From the NCBI GenBank assembly GCA_964640855.1, contig CAZXIX010000010.1, forward strand, positions 4,891-68,890: a DNA stretch of 64,000 bases, in the 5' to 3' direction. This DNA is from JAJDFU01 sp964640855 (lineage in GTDB: Bacteria > Bacteroidota > Bacteroidia > Chitinophagales > Saprospiraceae). Shown here in pieces: positions 37,592 through 45,669 of the stretch. Position numbers and translations under genes: made by a program. How positions within the stretch are numbered: position 1 is the stretch's first letter; the number at the start of each line of letters is the position of its first letter. The notes below the pieces were generated by a model. That model was not told the origin of the DNA and did not search any database. It saw only the letters and a list, made by a program, of their open reading frames with translations.

Positions 37592-37730
37592 CGAACATTC
37601 GAATACATGAATTTCGAAGTCTATTTCTTTTTCATGTATTTCTTATTCGAATGTACTGACGAACCAAGTTTGTCAGCATCCAAGATTCGAATGTTCATTT
37701 GTTCTTTCCTCCGCCGGCCCCGAACCTGAA
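37592..37730. repeat. Dispersed repeat, fullest copy, with inverted ends
   Basis: The left end (ACATTCGAATACATGAA, 37595-37611) is repeated inverted at 37631-37653 (TTCATGTATT...TTCGAATGT, with a 6-7 base insertion) and a third TTCGAATGTTCATTTGTTC follows at 37687. Fragments match 10287-10330 and 35717-35820. It starts 23 bases after the DHCR24-like stop. No transposase is linked. Confidence 0.65.
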
Positions 37731-37958
37731 TAATATTCCAAACCCCCAGGGTTGCGTTCCTTATTTGTAAGAGGGAGTTTCGAACTCGCAGGCCTGTAAT
37801 TCTAATCGATGTGATATGATCCAGATGATCTGGAAGGAGATTCTTTGAGTCAAACTGAAGAACTACTGAAGAGCTCAGAAACTAACCAGATAATAATTGG
37901 CCCAGTAGATTGGAATGGATGGGGATACGATCCTTCATTGGGTGGAATCCTGAGTACC

Positions 37959-38429
37959 TTAATCCAGTTGTTGTTCAGGGGAACTGCCTCTTTGAAATGA
38001 CATACCGGTGTTAATGTATTTCCCCTGTATCGGGGCATCCACTTCCAGGGCTTCCCAGTCGGTGGTCTTGTGTTTGGAGCAGAACCAGTCGATGATCTTA
38101 TCGGTAAGGGTCAGGGCGGTGCGGTATTCGTCTTGCCCAACACTTACCTTCGTTTTGCCTACTTCCAGGTAACGTGCGTATCGACTTAGTTGTTCCAACT
38201 CAGAATAATAGGCGTAGATGTTGCGAGGGATCGCCTTTTTCAGCTGCTGCTTTAATTCGTAGTGACTGTTAGCTCGGCCCCCCATTTGCGCCTTGATGAG
38301 ATGTAGGGCGGTATAATAACAGATCGTGATCTCCCAATCCGTGCTATCCGCACCATTACTGTTGAGGAGCTTGTATAAAATTGCCCAGTTGTGCTGGGCC
38401 TGCTCAAGGTGATCGGAAAAGCTAGCCAA
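37959..38429 (-). CDS. HEPN-domain protein
   Basis: 156 residues, all-helical in appearance. The core DWEITICYYTALHLIKAQM followed by SHYELKQQLKK and LEQLSRYARYLEVG is characteristic of HEPN domains, which are found in RNases, toxins and nucleotidyltransferase partners. The RxxxxH-type catalytic motif typical of HEPN RNases is not obvious (GRANSHYELK gives R-x-x-x-H only). It overlaps the upstream gene by 8 bases, so the two are translated together. A toxin-antitoxin or defence-linked pair is the most likely meaning; a housekeeping role is possible. Confidence 0.65.
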   Translation of the reverse strand: MASFSDHLEQAQHNWAILYKLLNSNGADSTDWEITICYYTALHLIKAQMGGRANSHYELKQQLKKAIPRNIYAYYSELEQLSRYARYLEVGKTKVSVGQDEYRTALTLTDKIIDWFCSKHKTTDWEALEVDAPIQGKYINTGMSFQRGSSPEQQLD

Positions 38430-38766
38430 GATAAGAGGTGATTTCGTGGTAGCCTTCGGGTTTTTCCCCTTGCTCCAACAGGATCAGTTCAATATCCCAG
38501 CCTCGCGTGTCCATATCATATTCTGCCCCTCGAAAAATCTCAATAGCTTCGGTGTCCTTGTGATCGAGCAGAATCCACATATATATAGTCCGATCACTCA
38601 GCGAATATGCTGCTTGACGTATGCGCTCCCTGGCAGGACGTACGCGGCCCAGGTAATCAAAGATCAAACGGGGAACCCAATAGCTTCGCAGCAAGTCCTC
38701 CAGGTAAGAGGCGAAGTCGTCTGAGACGCCATGGGCTGCAGCAACATAATCCCTCGTCGCTTCCAT
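38422..38766 (-). CDS. Unknown partner of the HEPN protein
   Basis: 114 residues from the ATG at 38766 (a longer frame reaches 38859 but starts in a basic, unlikely-looking stretch). Sequence features: a helical first half (DDFASYLEDLLRSYWVPRLIFDYLG, RIRQAAYSL) and a beta-alpha part (RTIYMWILLDHKDTEAIEIFRG, GWDIELILLEQG). The WDIELILLEQ strand looks a little like the second half of a nucleotidyltransferase (MNT) active-site strand, but no GSxxxG motif is present. It is upstream of and overlaps the HEPN gene, in the position that antitoxin-like MNT proteins take. The function is not known. Confidence 0.6.
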   Translation of the reverse strand: MEATRDYVAAAHGVSDDFASYLEDLLRSYWVPRLIFDYLGRVRPARERIRQAAYSLSDRTIYMWILLDHKDTEAIEIFRGAEYDMDTRGWDIELILLEQGEKPEGYHEITSYLG

Positions 38767-39115
38767 ACTTCTTTTTTTAACCACTACACCAAATTTACAC
38801 TTTTTGTTCCGTCCGTCCTTTTTTGGTTGGTAAGACGCTCCCTTGTGGCTCTGTTTCAACCTGCCTTGTATTGGATTGGCGTAGTTTATCTGCTTAAGGA
38901 ATTGTTAGGGGCCAGAATTCGAGGCAAAGCTTGGGCAGATAATTTCCCATAGTCCGGATTCCTTTTCCGGGTGGTTTGAGAAGATCCACCCTCAAGGTTG
39001 CGTTCCTTGCAACTTTCCCCAAAACCCTACTTTCCCAGGAAATCCCCTCTACAAGATTCCCCCAATTTCCTATCTTAGACAGCCGACATATTGCTTATCC
39101 TAAGAGCTTTCTACC
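38767..39115. other. Divergent intergenic region
   Basis: 349 bases between the HEPN pair (minus) and the Gfo/Idh/MocA cluster (plus). No supportable gene. It contains GGTTGCGTTCCTT (near 38997), also present at 37751, as a short dispersed sequence. Confidence 0.4.
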
Positions 39116-40447
39116 ATGAAAACTCAACGAAGAGAATTCGTCAAAAACACCGCCACCGCCGCCCTGGGGTTTACCATCCTGCCCGCTTACGTAAGCGGAA
39201 AAACGATCAGCCCCAATGAAACCCTGAATGTGGGGGTGATCGGCTGCAACGGTATGGGCTGGTCCAATATGCGCTCTCACCTACAGATGGATAATGTCAA
39301 TTGCATCGCCCTCTGTGATGTAGATACTTCTGCTATCGAAAGGCGGACCAGCGACTATAAGGAATTTCGCAGCAATAAGATCCAGGCCTACGCGGACTAT
39401 CGCAAGATGCTCGAAAATCCGGATATCGATGCCGTCATCATCGGCACCCCCGATCACTGGCATTGCCGGATGTTCGTCGATGCGCTGGATGCCGGCAAGC
39501 ACGTCTACGTGGAGAAGCCGCTGGCCAATTCCATCCGGGAGAGTATGATCATGATGGAGGCCGCCGCCAAGTATTCGGATCGCGTCGTGCAGGTCGGACA
39601 GTGGCAGCGCAGCGGTACGCATTATAAGCAAGCCATGGACATCGTCCACTCCGGCAAACTGGGCAAGATCCGCCTGGTGAAGGTGTGGGCCTACCAGGGC
39701 TGGATGAAGCCGGTTCCCGTTCAGCCCGACGGGAATCCACCCGACGGTGTGGACTACAAGATGTGGCTGGGTCCCGCTCCCGAGCGCCCCTTCAACCCCA
39801 ATCGCTTCCATTTCAACTTCCGCTGGTTCTGGGATTATGCCGGTGGACTCATGACCGATTGGGGCGTACATGAAATCGACATCGCCCTCCTGACCATGGG
39901 CGCTAAAGCACCAAAATCCGTGATGGCCTCCGGCGGCAAGTTTGCCTATCCCGACGACGCTTCCGAGACGCCGGATACGCTTCAGGCCGTTTTTGAGTAC
40001 GACGACTTCAGCATGCTCTGGGAGCATGCCACCGGTATCGACAACGGCAATTACGGCCGTACCGAGGGCATCGCCTTCATCGGAAACGACGCCACCCTGG
40101 TGGTCAACCGGGGCGGCTTCGAACTCATTCCGGAAACCCAAACCGTGGACGGCCGCCGGGAATTCCGAACCCCGGATATACCCGACCAGAACACCCAGGG
40201 CAACTACCTGAATTTCCACACCCAAAACTTCGTCGAAGCCATCCGCAACAACGATCCCTCGGCCGCCCGCTGCACCGCTGCTTCCGGGGCCGTGGCCGCG
40301 ATCAACGCCCACATGGGGAACATCGCCTTCAAGACCGGCCGAAAGGTCTATTGGGATGCTGCCCAAAACCGGTTCCAAGACGATTCCGAAGCCAATGCCC
40401 TGATCGGGGTTGACTACCACAATGGCTGGGAACTGCCGAAGATTTAA
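39116..40447 (+). CDS. Exported Gfo/Idh/MocA-family oxidoreductase 1
   Basis: 443 residues. The start RREFVKNTATAALGFTILP has the twin-arginine form, so the folded, cofactor-loaded enzyme is probably exported by Tat. A Rossmann motif follows (LNVGVIGCNGMGWSN), then the family catalytic KP motif in YVEKPLANS and the DWGVHEIDIAL segment with the usual D-x-x-x-H pair. Members oxidise or reduce sugars and derivatives with tightly bound NAD(P). It opens an eight-gene plus-strand cluster and probably oxidises a sugar or glycoside in the periplasm. Confidence 0.9.
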   Translation: MKTQRREFVKNTATAALGFTILPAYVSGKTISPNETLNVGVIGCNGMGWSNMRSHLQMDNVNCIALCDVDTSAIERRTSDYKEFRSNKIQAYADYRKMLENPDIDAVIIGTPDHWHCRMFVDALDAGKHVYVEKPLANSIRESMIMMEAAAKYSDRVVQVGQWQRSGTHYKQAMDIVHSGKLGKIRLVKVWAYQGWMKPVPVQPDGNPPDGVDYKMWLGPAPERPFNPNRFHFNFRWFWDYAGGLMTDWGVHEIDIALLTMGAKAPKSVMASGGKFAYPDDASETPDTLQAVFEYDDFSMLWEHATGIDNGNYGRTEGIAFIGNDATLVVNRGGFELIPETQTVDGRREFRTPDIPDQNTQGNYLNFHTQNFVEAIRNNDPSAARCTAASGAVAAINAHMGNIAFKTGRKVYWDAAQNRFQDDSEANALIGVDYHNGWELPKI

Positions 40448-40492
40448 TCTGCTGATTTGCTAACGCGGTAATGCGCTAACTGAGGTTTTGTG

Positions 40493-41488
40493 ATGCCTGT
40501 TCCTGTTCCTTCAAGTCGAATCTGCTGCTTCTTGACCCTGCTGTTTTTTACCGGTGGTTTGTGGGGGCAAACCAAACCCTTCCGCGCGTATTCGCAATCC
40601 ATCCCCGGCACGGAGCTGAGCATTCGCATGCTTCCCATTCCGGGGGGTACTTTTTCCATGGGTAGTCCGGCTTCGGAGCCCGGCCACCGGCCGGATGAAG
40701 GCCCCGTCAACGAAGTAAAGATCGATCCTTTCTGGATGGCGGAGGTAGAGATCAGCTGGGACCTTTACAATTTATTCGTTGATCGGGTCATCGATGCCCA
40801 ACAGCCGCAACCCGTCGCCGGCACGGAGGTGCAGCTGGATGCAGATGCCGTCACCGGTGCCACCCGCCCTTATGTGGATATGACCTTCAGCATGGGCAGA
40901 GAGGGTTATCCGGCCATCAGTATGACCCAACTCGCGGCTTCCCGCTTTTGCGCCTGGCTTTCGGCCCTGACGGGGAATTTCTACCGCCTGCCGACGGAAG
41001 CCGAATGGGAATACGCTTGCCGGGCCGGTACGCAATCCGCATACGCATACGGCGAAGATCCCTCCCTCCTGGGCGATTACGCCTGGTTTGGACTCAACAG
41101 TCGCGACAGATACCAGAAGGTGGGCCAAAAGAAACCCAATGCCTGGGGGCTGTACGATATGCACGGCAATGTGGCGGAATGGACCGTCGATCAATATGTA
41201 GCCGATGCCTATGCCTCCTACCGCTCCGGGCAGTCGGACAATCCGGTCACCCTCCCCAAAACCACCTACCCGCGCACGGTCCGGGGCGGTTCCTGGCAAG
41301 ACGACGCTCAAAGCCTGCGATGTGCCGCCCGCCGACCTTCAGACAAAAAATGGAAGCAACGCGATCCGCAAATCCCCAAAAGCAAATGGTGGCATACGGA
41401 TGCCCCCTTCGTGGGTTTCCGGATCGTCCGACCCGTGAATACGCCTTCCCCCAAGGAAAAAAAGGTATATTGGGGGTACTCGGATTGA
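40493..41488 (+). CDS. SUMF1/formylglycine-generating-enzyme-fold protein
   Basis: 331 residues from ATG 40493 (a GTG at 40490 is one codon ahead). A signal peptide (LTLLFFTGGLWGQ) precedes a full SUMF1 fold: MLPIPGGTFSMGS, PVNEVKIDPFWMAEVEIS, YRLPTEAEWEYACRAGT, LYDMHGNVAEW, VRGGSW and VGFRIVRP. True formylglycine-generating enzymes need two cysteines in a CxxxxC-type pair near the end; here only the second is present (SLRCAAR) and the position of the first is Ala/Asp. So it is more likely an iron-dependent or non-catalytic family member than a sulfatase activator. It lies between two oxidoreductases of one cluster. Confidence 0.85.
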   Translation: MPVPVPSSRICCFLTLLFFTGGLWGQTKPFRAYSQSIPGTELSIRMLPIPGGTFSMGSPASEPGHRPDEGPVNEVKIDPFWMAEVEISWDLYNLFVDRVIDAQQPQPVAGTEVQLDADAVTGATRPYVDMTFSMGREGYPAISMTQLAASRFCAWLSALTGNFYRLPTEAEWEYACRAGTQSAYAYGEDPSLLGDYAWFGLNSRDRYQKVGQKKPNAWGLYDMHGNVAEWTVDQYVADAYASYRSGQSDNPVTLPKTTYPRTVRGGSWQDDAQSLRCAARRPSDKKWKQRDPQIPKSKWWHTDAPFVGFRIVRPVNTPSPKEKKVYWGYSD

Positions 41489-41544
41489 TGCTTTAAGATT
41501 GACGATTTTTTTGATTGATGATTTAAGATTGAAATACGATACCG

Positions 41545-42879
41545 ATGAAAAAGAATAATCCATCTTCCAAAGGAGAGTTGAATCGCCGGGAGTTCAATAA
41601 AAAGATAGCCCTTGCAACGGGTGCAGCGCTCACATCCCCGCTGGCCGTAGAAGGCTTTGCCCGGGTCTATGGCTCCGACCGCCTGAAACTGGCCGTGGTC
41701 GGATGCGGGGGAAGAGGCACCGGAGCCGTCGTTCAGGCTTTGAATGCCGACCCGCAGGTTGACCTGGTCGCCATGGCCGATGCTTTTTCGGATCGGTTGG
41801 AAGGCAGCCTGCAGGCCATACAGGAGCATTTCGAAGGGGAACGCAAGATCGAACTGCCGGAAGAAAACCGCTTTGTTGGTTTCGAAGCCTACCGTCAGGC
41901 CATCGACCTGGCCGATGTGGTCATTCTGGCTACCCCTCCGGGGTTCCGGCCCCTGCACTTCGAGTACGCCATCGCCCAAAACAAGCACGTTTTCATGGAA
42001 AAACCGGTGGCTACCGATCCCGTGGGGGTTCGCAAGGTCATGGAATCCGCCAGGCTTGCCAAGGAGAAAAGGCTGAACGTGATCGTCGGACTGCAGCGGC
42101 ATTATGAGAAGAAATACCTGGAACTGTACCGCCGGGTCGTGGGCGGCGAGATCGGCCAGATCCGCTCCGGTCAGGTCTATTGGAACAGCGAAGGGGTCTG
42201 GGTAAAACCCCGCAAGCCGGATCAGACCGAACTGGAATACCAGATGCGCAACTGGTATTATTTCAATTGGCTCTGCGGAGATCACCTCCTCGAACAGCAC
42301 ATTCACAACATCGACGTAGCCAATTGGTTTATAGGCGATTATCCGGTTTCAGCTCAGGGCATGGGTGGTCGTCAGGTGCGCACCGGAAAAGAATACGGAG
42401 AGATCTTCGATCACCACTTTGTGGAATTTACCTATCCCAACGGGGCCGTGATCGCCAGCCAGTGCCGCCATCAGAAAGGTTGCCTGAACCGCGTCGATGA
42501 AGCCTTCCAGGGCACGTTGGGTTCCCTGGTGACGGGCGCGGGAGAGATCCATAACCTGAACGGCGAACTGGCTTACAAATACCCTTCTGCCGGTGCGGAC
42601 GAACCCAATCCCTACCAGGTGGAGCACGATTATCTTTTTGCCGCCATCCGCAACGGCGAGGTGATCAGCGACGGCGAGAACGGAGCCAAAAGCACGCTGA
42701 CGGCCATCATGGGGCGCATGGCGACTTACTCGGGAGATCGGATCACCTGGGACCAAGCCATGAATTCCGACCTCCGGCTCGTTCCGGAAAAAATGGACTG
42801 GAATCACGCGCCTCCCGTCCTGCCGGATGAGAACGGCTATTATCCCGTACCCACTCCCGGGCAAACGGAATACAACTGA
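41545..42879 (+). CDS. Exported Gfo/Idh/MocA-family oxidoreductase 2
   Basis: 444 residues. The N-terminus has a twin-arginine-like NRREFNKKIALATGAALTS. Rossmann: LKLAVVGCGGRGTGAVV; catalytic: FMEKPVATDPVGV; substrate site: DHLLEQHIHNIDVANWF. It is only distantly similar to the first oxidoreductase in this cluster, so the two probably act on different steps, for example oxidation at C3 and later reduction, as proposed for periplasmic 3-keto-glycoside routes. The next gene starts 3 bases after the stop. Confidence 0.9.
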   Translation: MKKNNPSSKGELNRREFNKKIALATGAALTSPLAVEGFARVYGSDRLKLAVVGCGGRGTGAVVQALNADPQVDLVAMADAFSDRLEGSLQAIQEHFEGERKIELPEENRFVGFEAYRQAIDLADVVILATPPGFRPLHFEYAIAQNKHVFMEKPVATDPVGVRKVMESARLAKEKRLNVIVGLQRHYEKKYLELYRRVVGGEIGQIRSGQVYWNSEGVWVKPRKPDQTELEYQMRNWYYFNWLCGDHLLEQHIHNIDVANWFIGDYPVSAQGMGGRQVRTGKEYGEIFDHHFVEFTYPNGAVIASQCRHQKGCLNRVDEAFQGTLGSLVTGAGEIHNLNGELAYKYPSAGADEPNPYQVEHDYLFAAIRNGEVISDGENGAKSTLTAIMGRMATYSGDRITWDQAMNSDLRLVPEKMDWNHAPPVLPDENGYYPVPTPGQTEYN

Positions 42880-42882
42880 TCC

Positions 42883-43791
42883 ATGGAACGCAGAGATTTC
42901 GTCCGCAATGCCGGTCTGGCCGGCCTGGGCCTGGGGTTGAGTACCAATCTCAGCGCCAAAGTTCTTCATCCGGCTCCTGCTTTCCGGCTCAAATATGCGC
43001 CCCATCTGGGTATGTTCCGGCATCTGGCCGGGGATGACCCGCTGGACCAGTTGCATTTCATGGCAGATCAGGGGTTCACAGCCTTCGAAGACAACGGCAT
43101 GAAAAACCGGGAGGTGACCCTGCAGGAAAAGATGGCCCGGGTCATGCAGGAGCGCGGCCTCCAGATGGGGGTCTTTGTGGCGCATACCATTTACTGGAAC
43201 CAACCCAACCTGGCCAGCGGAGACCCGGATCTGCGCCGGGAGTTCCTTCAGGAGATCCGGGAATCGGTGGAGGTAGCCAAGCGGGTGAATGCCCGCTGGA
43301 TGACCGTCGTGCCGGGTCATGTCGATCTGCGGCAGCAAAAAGCCTACCAGACAGCCCATGTAGTGAAAAGCCTGAAACAGGCCGCCGCCATCCTGGAGCC
43401 CCACGACCTGGTCATGGTGCTGGAACCGCTGAATTTCAGGGACCACCCGGGCCTGTTCCTGGCCGAAAGCCCGCAAGCCTACCAGGTCTGCAAAGCGGTG
43501 GATTCCCCGGCTTGCAAGATCCTGTTCGACATCTACCACCAGCAGATCCAGGAGGGGAACCTGATCCCCAACATCGAAGCCTGCTGGGATGAGATCGGCT
43601 ATTTCCAGATCGGGGATAACCCGGGCCGCAAGGAGCCGACCACCGGAGAGATTAACTACCGAAACATCTTCCGGTGGATCCACCACAAGGGTTTTGAGGG
43701 CATCTTGGGCATGGAACACGGAAATTCCCAAACGGGAAAAGAAGGCGAGCAAGCGGTACTGGATGCCTACCGGGAAGTGGATTCTTTTTGA
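42883..43791 (+). CDS. Exported hydroxypyruvate isomerase-like TIM-barrel protein
   Basis: 302 residues. Short Tat-like start (MERRDFVRNAGLAGLGLGLS) then a xylose-isomerase-like TIM barrel: FMADQGFTAFEDNGM, VAKRVNARWMTVVPGH, VMVLEPLNFRDHPG, CKILFDIYHQQIQEGN, YFQIGDNPGRKEP, GILGMEHGNS. The metal-binding Glu, Asp, His and Glu of hydroxypyruvate isomerase/tagatose epimerase relatives can all be placed in these segments. It sits 3 bases behind oxidoreductase 2 and would isomerise or epimerise the oxidised sugar. Confidence 0.87.
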   Translation: MERRDFVRNAGLAGLGLGLSTNLSAKVLHPAPAFRLKYAPHLGMFRHLAGDDPLDQLHFMADQGFTAFEDNGMKNREVTLQEKMARVMQERGLQMGVFVAHTIYWNQPNLASGDPDLRREFLQEIRESVEVAKRVNARWMTVVPGHVDLRQQKAYQTAHVVKSLKQAAAILEPHDLVMVLEPLNFRDHPGLFLAESPQAYQVCKAVDSPACKILFDIYHQQIQEGNLIPNIEACWDEIGYFQIGDNPGRKEPTTGEINYRNIFRWIHHKGFEGILGMEHGNSQTGKEGEQAVLDAYREVDSF

Positions 43792-43841
43792 AGATGAGGA
43801 GTTTTACCGTGATGTCAAAAAAAGCTGGTTAATTACCCGCC

Positions 43842-45197
43842 ATGAAATATCTGACCTTCCTTTCCATTTTGACCTTCCTGTTGCTCAGCTCTTGTGAGTC
43901 ACCCGGAGAAGCCCCGACTCCAATCCGGCAAGATCCGGATTTGGAGTACGAAAACTATACCGGCGACCCGGGCGATCGGACCTTGTCCCGGGATGACTAC
44001 CAGGAAAAACTGCAAGGTTTCTGGCTGGGCCAATGCATCGCCAACTGGACCGGGCTGGTCACTGAAATGGACAAGGTCGGCAACATCGGAGAGATCCAGA
44101 CCGGGCCTTTCTACACCCGCGAAGACTGGGGGCAGCCGGATCAGCCCAGCATCTGGGCCGAAGGCATCCCTTCCGGGATCTCACCGACCATCGATTTTGT
44201 CTTTTCTGCCGCAGACAGCCTCTGGGGAGCCGATGACGATACGGATATCGAATACATCTACCAGCATCTGCTGTACACGAACAAAACCCATAAGCTCAGC
44301 GGGGAGCAGATCCGCGAAGGATGGCTGAAACACATTAAGGCTGAAGAGGAGAATTTTCTGTGGGTTTCCAACCAGGCGGCTTTTGATCTGATGCGAGAAG
44401 GGATCGTTCCGCCCGAAACCAGCGACCCGGATCGAAATCCCCATTACGACATGATCGACGCCCAGCTAACGACGGAGATCTTCGGGCTTTTTGCTCCGGG
44501 CATGCCCGAATTAGCCCTGGAAATGGCCTATCTGCCCATTCGCACCACCGCCCGGGAGGAAGCCGCTTCGATCGCTGAATTTCACGTGATCCTGCATGCC
44601 TTGGCATCGAGTGTGGATTCGGACTTATCCAGGAAGGACCAGATCCAATGGATGGCCGATTCGGCTCGGACCTACCTGCCCGACAGTACCTATCCCGCCA
44701 AGATGTATGACTTCGTGCAATCCCGCTACGAAGCCGGAGTCCCCTGGGAGCAAGCCCGGGATGAGGTCTATCAGCGGTACCAGGTGGAGCAACAGGATGG
44801 CTACGACATCACTTCCCGGGAGCTTTACTGCAACGGCTGCTTTGCGGCCGGGATCAACTTCGCGGCCGGTCTGGTCAGCCTCTTTTACGGCGAAGGCGAC
44901 ATCAAGGAAACCATAAAGATTGGCGCTCTGGCCGGCTGGGATTCGGATAACCCCACGGCCACCTGGGGCGGATTGCTGGGCTTTATGCTGGGTAAAGAAG
45001 GGGTGGAGCAGGCTTTCGGTCGGAAAATGGCTTCCCGCTTTCACATCCACCGCACCCGCCAGGGTTTTCCGGATGACGGCATCGATACCTTCGATGAGAT
45101 GGCCTGGAAGGGGGTATTCATCATCGACCGACTGGTGCAGGAGGAGTTGGGAGGGGGTGTAGATCTGGAAAAAGGAATAGGGTATATTCCCCATTGA
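43842..45197 (+). CDS. ADP-ribosylglycohydrolase-family lipoprotein
   Basis: 451 residues, lipobox LLLSSC (Cys18). The region LQGFWLGQCIANWTG, DDTDIEYIYQHLL, and the closing GALAGWDSDNPTATWGGLLG are the Mg-binding landmarks of ADP-ribosylglycohydrolases (DraG/ARH). Such enzymes normally act in the cytoplasm on ADP-ribosyl-protein; here the protein is exported as a lipoprotein inside a sugar-oxidation cluster, so a glycoside or glycosylamine is a likelier substrate than ADP-ribose. 50 bases behind the TIM-barrel gene, 22 before the next. Confidence 0.83.
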   Translation: MKYLTFLSILTFLLLSSCESPGEAPTPIRQDPDLEYENYTGDPGDRTLSRDDYQEKLQGFWLGQCIANWTGLVTEMDKVGNIGEIQTGPFYTREDWGQPDQPSIWAEGIPSGISPTIDFVFSAADSLWGADDDTDIEYIYQHLLYTNKTHKLSGEQIREGWLKHIKAEEENFLWVSNQAAFDLMREGIVPPETSDPDRNPHYDMIDAQLTTEIFGLFAPGMPELALEMAYLPIRTTAREEAASIAEFHVILHALASSVDSDLSRKDQIQWMADSARTYLPDSTYPAKMYDFVQSRYEAGVPWEQARDEVYQRYQVEQQDGYDITSRELYCNGCFAAGINFAAGLVSLFYGEGDIKETIKIGALAGWDSDNPTATWGGLLGFMLGKEGVEQAFGRKMASRFHIHRTRQGFPDDGIDTFDEMAWKGVFIIDRLVQEELGGGVDLEKGIGYIPH

Positions 45198-45219
45198 TCC
45201 GTCTACCAAAGAACAAGCC

Positions 45220-45657
45220 ATGCCCTCTGATCGAGCGATCCATCCCGATTTTCTTTTCTACCTCCGGGAGAAGGATCAGGACCTGATCGACCTGTTTGCA
45301 GACCTCCGGCAATTCCTACTCGAGACATACCCGGATTGCAACGAGTTGCTGTATTACACCCATGCCCTCACGAATGTGTTCTCCCTGACCCCCAAACTGG
45401 GCGATGCCTTTTGCCACATTCCGGTCTATACGAAACATTTAAATCTGGGATTCAACAAAGGGGCCGCCCTGGACGATCCCGACCAACTCCTGCAAGGCAC
45501 CGGAAAATGGATCCGGCACATACCCGTCTCGTCTCCGGATGACTACCGAAACGAGCCTACGGAAAAGCTGGTGCGGGCGGCCATCGCTTTGAGAGAAGAA
45601 GATCTGGACAAACCCGTTTCCGTCAAAGGAAAGGTGATCTCCAAGATCAAGCGATAA
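45220..45657 (+). CDS. DUF1801-family protein
   Basis: 145 residues, cytoplasmic. Strong family look: DLFADLRQFLLETYPDCNELLYY, FSLTPKLGDAFCHIPVYTKHLNLGFNKG, TGKWIRHIPVSSPDDYRNE. The family (YdhG/DUF1801) has a beta-barrel with a bound helical layer; no reaction is established. It is 22 bases after the ADP-ribosylglycohydrolase-like gene and 12 bases before the phosphotriesterase-like gene, thus probably carried in the same transcript, with no obvious link to sugar oxidation. Confidence 0.8.
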   Translation: MPSDRAIHPDFLFYLREKDQDLIDLFADLRQFLLETYPDCNELLYYTHALTNVFSLTPKLGDAFCHIPVYTKHLNLGFNKGAALDDPDQLLQGTGKWIRHIPVSSPDDYRNEPTEKLVRAAIALREEDLDKPVSVKGKVISKIKR

Positions 45658-45669
45658 AAAAGGTATTCC

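Noticed and set aside
38731..38952. 73-codon plus-strand frame opposite the HEPN partner's start
   Set aside because: Overlaps the better supported minus-strand gene and its promoter; no motif.
42349..43752. 467-codon minus-strand frame crossing two plus-strand genes
   Set aside because: Spans the junction of the oxidoreductase and TIM-barrel genes, both well supported; no recognisable motif.
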